DNA of 64,000 bases from Sanderia malayensis. Its lineage: Eukaryota > Cnidaria > Scyphozoa > Semaeostomeae > Pelagiidae. The stretch is from positions 1,864,180 through 1,928,179 of the forward strand of contig RQOL01000863.1 of assembly GCA_013076295.1 (NCBI GenBank), given 5' to 3'. This document shows, in pieces, positions 59,201-64,000 of the stretch. The notes below the pieces were generated by a model. It saw only the letters and a list, made by a program, of their open reading frames with translations, was not told the origin of the DNA and searched no databases. Position numbers and translations under genes: made by a program. Position 1 is the first letter of the stretch. Every line of letters starts with the position of its first letter.

Positions 59201-61817
59201 TTTTTTTCTTGCTAACCCAAAGTCAATAATTGAGACACTGCAGGGAATCGAACATAAGACCTTTGGGGTGGACCTGTTAACTATATAATGATTGAAAATC
59301 GGCAGGGTGGTGGGTGGCGAATAGATCAACGGATCAGTCCTTGGGTTCTGCAATATGGAAATTCTACCAGCAGAAGTTCCAGCCACGTTGAAGCACAACA
59401 AGTTAATAGTCAAGTCGTGATATATTAATTGACTACACAATATTATTATCAGCCAAATTGTGACTAGCGCACAGATATTGAAAGGAATCGAGCTTCGTTG
59501 TCGATCCACTTTCCTACACAGAGTTCTTAGCACTGTAGTCTATTAAGAGTAGAATAACCTATAGAAGAATGCAAACATCAAAGTTATCTCACCCTTCCGA
59601 CACTTCGATCCAGTGAGGACACCATGGCCAGGTACGTCTTTCTGCCTGCATGCTTAACATCAGTAAACAATTGCAAGTCCTCATCGGGTGCTTGCAGCGG
59701 AGCCTTGCTATTAGCACTGTGTACGGCTAAATGTGACACCATTAAGAACATCGGATCGCTATCAGTGTGCTGCATAATCTTATCAACTGCAACATCTGTG
59801 AACATCGTTGTGGAGTAGTTTCCCCATTCGTTCAACACAGGCTGGAAATTATAACAGTCGCATGGTTAATATCACTGAATGGCAGTCAAAGCTAAATAGC
59901 ATTGATATGGTGTACTGAACAACCATTGGACAAGTGTTGGCAAATCAAAGTAATGTCATTGACACTAAAGCCACAGCTGAATAGCATTTGGTGTTCAATA
60001 TGTGAAGAAAGAGTTCCGTTGCATTAAAGCTGGCTACAACGGAGATTCGGAGGGAGGGGAGGTCTGGTATCACAATTACAGGGTTGCTGGCAAACCAAAG
60101 GGACCCGGTTTAGGGCTGGTCCAAGTCTTCGAAAAGAGCCCGTAAATTTACGTTACGTTAAAAGAAGGCCCCGGTGGCGATCGCCACTTTGCCACCCGAG
60201 CCAGACCGCCCATGGAAGCAAATTCGGTGTTATAATAAATTCGTCCACTTCAGAAACATATCTGTTTATGATGGATGTTTCACGGCATTTTCATGATTCA
60301 AATACAAAATCCGTCAGCTTTGTGGTCGAAGTAAATGGATTCTTGTTCTCGATGCAACAAGAAACCAATGAAGAGCAATGATAAACGTGAATATAAGATT
60401 ATATATGATGCTAACCGCGTCTCCGTTCCGCAAATCGAGGCCATCAAATTCACCAGCCTCGCTTGAGTGGTCCCAATAGTCGCCTCGTCCAGAGTAGCAA
60501 CCAAAGAAAGAATCAAAGCCTCGCTTCAATGGCAAGTGTGCCTTGGAAAAGAAACCAAGATGCCACTAGAACAAAAGAGAAAACGAAGATCAGGCAAAAT
60601 ATTTAGCTTTGAAATATGCAGCAAAAAAGCAAAGAAAAGCAGCTATTTCCAGGAAAAGTATATGGCTGTATCAGGCATACGAAAACAGGAACTTTCAGGC
60701 AAGGTATATAGCTATATAAAGTCTAATTATGGAGATAATTCCAGGTAACATTTGCTGCCATCTCATCTATATACATTCTGTTACTTTTCATTGCAGAACA
60801 CAGTATTCAAAAGCTTACCTTTCCAACTAAATGTGTCTGGTAATCCAGATCTTGCAAGTACTGAGAAAGGAGTTTCTCTTCCAGCCCAAGCGCCCAGGGT
60901 TGGGGCGTCATAATCACGCTAGATTGCATACCTGGGCACAATAAGAAACAGCAGTTAAACAATAGAACAAAACAAAGAAGGGTTGTTGAGGGGTACTAGA
61001 GGTATACAAACCAAAGATTGATATTATAGGGGGTGGGAGGTTGAATAAAGCCCCCACCAAGGAAGTTTGCGGGTTGATAATCTTTTTGCAACTTTACAAG
61101 CGTCCCAAGAACTTTTTCCATCTACTGAAGGTGTTGCCACGTTCAAGCATACGCCCAAAGAGACAAAGGATCTTCTGAAGTGCCACATTCAAGCATAAAT
61201 AGGCAAAGAGCTCCCAAAGTTCTGTCAATGCACTTACCATTTCGTATGGGATATCGTCCGGTGAGCAATGCACTTCTGGTGGGTGTACAAATTGGCTGAA
61301 CGTAGTATTGATTCAAAATGACGCCCTTTTTGGCCAGTCGATCAATGTTTGGAGTCTTGACTTCTGGCGACCCATGGAATCCTACATCATCCCAGCCCTG
61401 TATGGATAGGAAAGAGAGTGATAAAGCAACCGAGCGTCAACATTTAAGGCACTGCACCCCCTGAAAATACCTAACCTTGAAGTTATTGTGAACGACCATC
61501 GAATATGTTCAAAAGGGGTAATGCTGTTTACAAATAAATTGCAGCAATACATTGATCGTTGGCAAATCCACGGAGAACACTTTGGCATCCGCCCCCCTCG
61601 GACTATACATAACTTCATGTTGCTTTTCAATAGGCACCCCGAGTTTACCAGGGCGTGCAAATGCGTATAATATACTCACCAGGTCATCTGCAACAATTAT
61701 GACAAAATTTGGCTTCTCCGATGCAGGTTTCTTTTTCGCTCCTTCAACAGTCGATAGCAAAACTAGCAGTAATGATGCTACAGCGATGCCGAACAACGAG
61801 CCAACTACACTGGACAT
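56240..61817 (-). CDS. Secreted/lysosomal arylsulfatase B-like enzyme, 9 exons
   Basis: Exons in transcript order: 61817-61680, 61397-61238, 60931-60819, 60565-60416, 59841-59593, 58403-58259, 57775-57497, 57133-56595, 56473-56240. They join in phase to 668 aa. Signal peptide about 1-26; then [20 protein letters not shown] (metal-binding Asp pair), CTPTR at 83-87 whose Cys becomes formylglycine, the catalytic nucleophile, then GKWHLGF, SHLAVHS..PLQAP, TDNGG, and [11 protein letters not shown]. The order matches ARSB/ARSI/ARSJ, which cleave sulfate from glycosaminoglycan N-acetylgalactosamine 4-sulfate or related substrates in lysosomes or outside the cell. HGGIWTPW near residue 500 corresponds to the ARSB C-terminal block. 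About 140 further residues are hydrophilic, Gln/Asn/Glu-rich, a lineage-specific tail. Substrate is inference. Confidence 0.96.
57183..57345 (-). repeat. Degenerate about 21-bp repeat in sulfatase intron 7
   Basis: CCTTAGTATGTAACTAAAAG-like units, about seven copies with substitutions, grading into AGCTATAT-rich sequence to about 57440. Confidence 0.75.
58527..59395 (-). repeat. 302-bp unit, three tandem copies, sulfatase intron 5
   Basis: GGGAATCGAACA(C/T)AAGACC landmarks at about 58619, 58918 and 59244 and matching flanks give a period of about 300-325 bases. Same unit as in HIPK intron 3 but on the opposite strand. All copies keep a frame of about 66 codons open ([20 protein letters not shown]), but they are so alike in DNA that this need not mean coding. 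Confidence 0.9.
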
Positions 61818-62974
61818 CTTTCACAGCAACAAGCCTGCAAGTGAAAACAAAATGCGACGTCAAAACAGCTCCACTTGGTCGACAGGGTTGTGTTGTGTTG
61901 GTAGGGGCGGTTTCAAGGGGACATTTGCAATGGTTCATAGAAAAAAACAAATAGAGTCTTGTTTTTCTTTCTGGTAAATAATTTTACGAATTTGCTCCGC
62001 AATGTATGTAACATCATTTTGAGTTACTGCAGTTTGCAAAAGACCATGGATTGACCACCAGCAGGACTAAACAGCTGATAAAAGAGACTTCAATTGAAGA
62101 TAAATACAATGGTTCTTATCATATACCTTGGTAGCTAACCCTTTCGGGGTGCAAAGCTGATCCGCCAGTTTATTCCATACCTCGGATTAAACTGTTGATT
62201 GCCTGTTAAAAGTAATAATGAACGTTAATCGGTCGATAGTTGAATTATATAGCATTCGAGTTAACTTGTATTTGGTTTATAAAAGATTAGTTCCTGATTG
62301 AAACATGTTTGAAACCTGGCTGCAATAACAGGTGGGCGCAGTGAAGCGTTGAGCCAAATCATAGAACCATACAAGTTAATTCGAGTTCAATAAACCTGAT
62401 TAGCATCCTCAATAAAGACGGAGCGGTCAAAGACATCTGATCCTCTACTGACTAAAACTCACTACAATATGAAATAAAAAGATCGGTCATAAGATTGGAC
62501 ATTTCAAGTCTAAACAGAAAAAACTCACATGGAGTATACAGTACTGAGACATGTCTCTGTCAGACATAAACATTGCAAATATTATTAAAGCCCCGGTGTT
62601 CAAAGAACTTCAATATAAAATTCCCATGGACCACTGAATTCAGTGAATAAGTTTCAAGGTGCTATATTGTACGGTGTTTACAATGGTGCTTCGCCCATTG
62701 TCACAGCTTACTTCCATAGAATGCTACCTATAACTCCTATATCGCTTAGAGTATGGTCTTTTAACACATACCAAGAAATACTCCAGACAAAAGGTATTTT
62801 TAAAAGTTCAGAGCAGTCTGAAAGAGCAAAGATCATACACGGGAGTAATAAAATATAGATTTTAAAGACAAGAAAATTCAAAATTATAAGGAACTGTAAA
62901 ACAATTGATAGAATGCCCAAATAAGCACAAAAACATTGCAATCAGCTTCATACGATAGCTGTCTGCTTAGCACG
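61818..62974. promoter_or_regulatory. Bidirectional promoter interval, sulfatase (-) and ACE-like gene (+)
   Basis: Start codons of two divergently oriented secreted-enzyme genes are 1.16 kb apart. No TATA box, CpG cluster or repeat is obvious. Regulatory role is inferred only from gene orientation. Confidence 0.4.
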
Positions 62975-63376
62975 ATGCTTGTCCTGAGACTACTATGCAC
63001 TTTATTTATGGTTCGAGTACTGACGTGTACAAGTGTCCAAGAAGCGGAGACATTCCTTCAGAAATACAACAAATATGCAGCCATGCTAAGCAAGATGACA
63101 TCGGAAATATCGTGGGGCCTTACGTTTGGCAATGTCCCGAAAAAGAAGGTGAAATATGCGGTTGCAATGCAAAGAAAAGCGGGAAAATACACCAAGATAC
63201 TCAATGACAAAGCAGAGATTATCTACAACAACACCAAGGACTTGGGTAATCTGCCCAGAGATGTTAGCAGGCAGCTCTGGTTAATCACCGAGATACCGAC
63301 CCCGAGAAACGAAGTAGACGCCAAACAGTTATCCAAAACTACACATATTATGACAAAAATCTATACCCATACTACG
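62975..63376 (+). CDS. Angiotensin-converting enzyme-like (peptidase M2) gene, first exon, partial
   Basis: 134 codons from ATG 62975 to a CG|GTGAGA donor, phase 0. Signal peptide MLVLRLLCTLFMVRVLTCTS, then EAETFLQKYNKYAAMLSKMT and SEISWGLTFGN, paralleling the ACE/ACE2 N-terminus (E..TFL..FN..A..L.. A.W...TN). Further on, STIYST-like MTKIYTHTT sits where ACEs have MS.IYSTAKVC. NLPRDVSRQLWLIT matches the preceding helix region. The zinc-binding HEXXH lies beyond the window, so activity cannot be judged. A TTTCAG acceptor at 63989-63994 followed by GTAAAA could begin exon 2 (Val-Lys, as in the family), with only six bases visible. Secreted or membrane-anchored dipeptidyl carboxypeptidase is the family role. 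The start follows the first ATG that gives a signal peptide. Confidence 0.75.
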
Positions 63377-63509
63377 GTGAGACTCAACAACTGTGTCTAG
63401 ATTTTCCATGGAACTGTGTAACGTGGATATTCATAGCTTGTTGTCTAAGCAGTAGCTTTTATAATAAACTAACTGGAAATTAACAGCTTTGGATTACCTG
63501 CAATATCCT

Positions 63510-63985
63510 TAATCAATCGGTAAGATCTTCTCTCGATTCAAATGATCCTCAGTCTGTTCAAGAAATCCTTACAGAAATCATAAGATCACCACTCTATTCA
63601 TACGATCTTAGTCTATTCCTGAAGTCTTTAGCCTATTCATATGATCCTCCATAGTCTATTCGAGCGAGCCCCAGCTTGCAGGCTGTAATGCCGCACATAG
63701 CTATCTTGCATCAACATCGGTAGAACATATGGAACGCAATATGACTCCCTGCAAAGTTGGTCTATGCATATGGTTCTTAATCTTCCATAATATCTCACTC
63801 TATTCATAATATCCTCACTCTGATTATTAATTATGCCCACTCTATTTATAATATCTCATTCTATTCATAATATCCTGACTCTATTCTTAACATTCTCACG
63901 CTAACTATTAATTATTCCCACTCTATTCATAATATCTCACTCTATTCATAATATCCTCATTCTAATTATTCCCACACTATTTAAA
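63510..63985 (+). repeat. Degenerate about 20-bp tandem repeat in the ACE-like gene's first intron
   Basis: CACTCTATTCATAATATCCT-like units continue to the window edge. They are diverged at the left (CAGTCTGTTCAAGAAATCC) and more alike at the right (ACTCTATTCATAATATC). One stretch (63660-63780) without the repeat interrupts it. Confidence 0.8.
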
Positions 63986-64000
63986 CGGTTTCAGGTAAAA

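Overview
This window is nuclear DNA from an animal. Genes are split by many short GT-AG introns, AATAAA signals follow stop codons, and the set includes animal-type genes (HIPK kinase, BCL7, Shaker-type potassium channels, a rhodopsin-class receptor). The proteins are clearly related to but diverged from vertebrate ones. Intron-rich conserved genes beside single-exon channel and receptor genes suggest an early-branching animal such as a cnidarian or sponge. That placement is inference; I cannot settle the phylum by reading alone.

Layout: (1) 1-456, last two exons of an unrecognised + strand gene. (2) 900-13370, a complete 30-exon DDB1 gene (1143 aa), with a 1.9-kb nine-base satellite in intron 14, a duplicated half-exon before exon 3, and an AT-AC (U12-type) intron before exon 29. 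(3) 16003-17472 (+) and 20567-21838 (-), two convergent single-exon Shaker-type Kv channels. (4) 27524-31043 (+), a four-exon myosin regulatory light chain-like gene whose last intron holds a 382-bp inverted-repeat element and a 125-bp satellite with TTAGGG runs. (5) 31514-33642 (+), an eight-exon BCL7 gene. (6) 37278-47184 (+), a ten-exon HIPK kinase gene (1021 aa). (7) About 49150-52645, a 3.5-kb imperfect inverted repeat with mirrored splice-like signals. (8) 53157-54392 (-), a single-exon class A GPCR. (9) 56240-61817 (-), a nine-exon secreted arylsulfatase B-like gene. (10) 62975 to the right edge (+), the first exon of an ACE-like (peptidase M2) gene, head to head with the sulfatase.

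The genes do not form one pathway; this is an ordinary mixed animal locus. Nuclear regulators (DDB1 for CUL4 ubiquitin ligase, BCL7 for SWI/SNF remodelling, HIPK for transcription signalling) sit among membrane excitability and secreted-enzyme genes. Exon boundaries were set by reading frame continuity across GT-AG (or noted exceptions) and by remembered family sequence. DDB1, BCL7, HIPK, light chain and sulfatase all join in frame without breaks, so none looks like a pseudogene.

The non-coding DNA is rich in repeats: a family of CAGT-ended miniature inverted-repeat elements seen at least four times, a 302-bp repeat unit shared between the HIPK and sulfatase introns, several minisatellites, and tRNA-like fragments. 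The most unusual items are the 3.5-kb inverted repeat, the AT-AC intron, the half-exon duplication and the hairpin/telomere-motif satellite.
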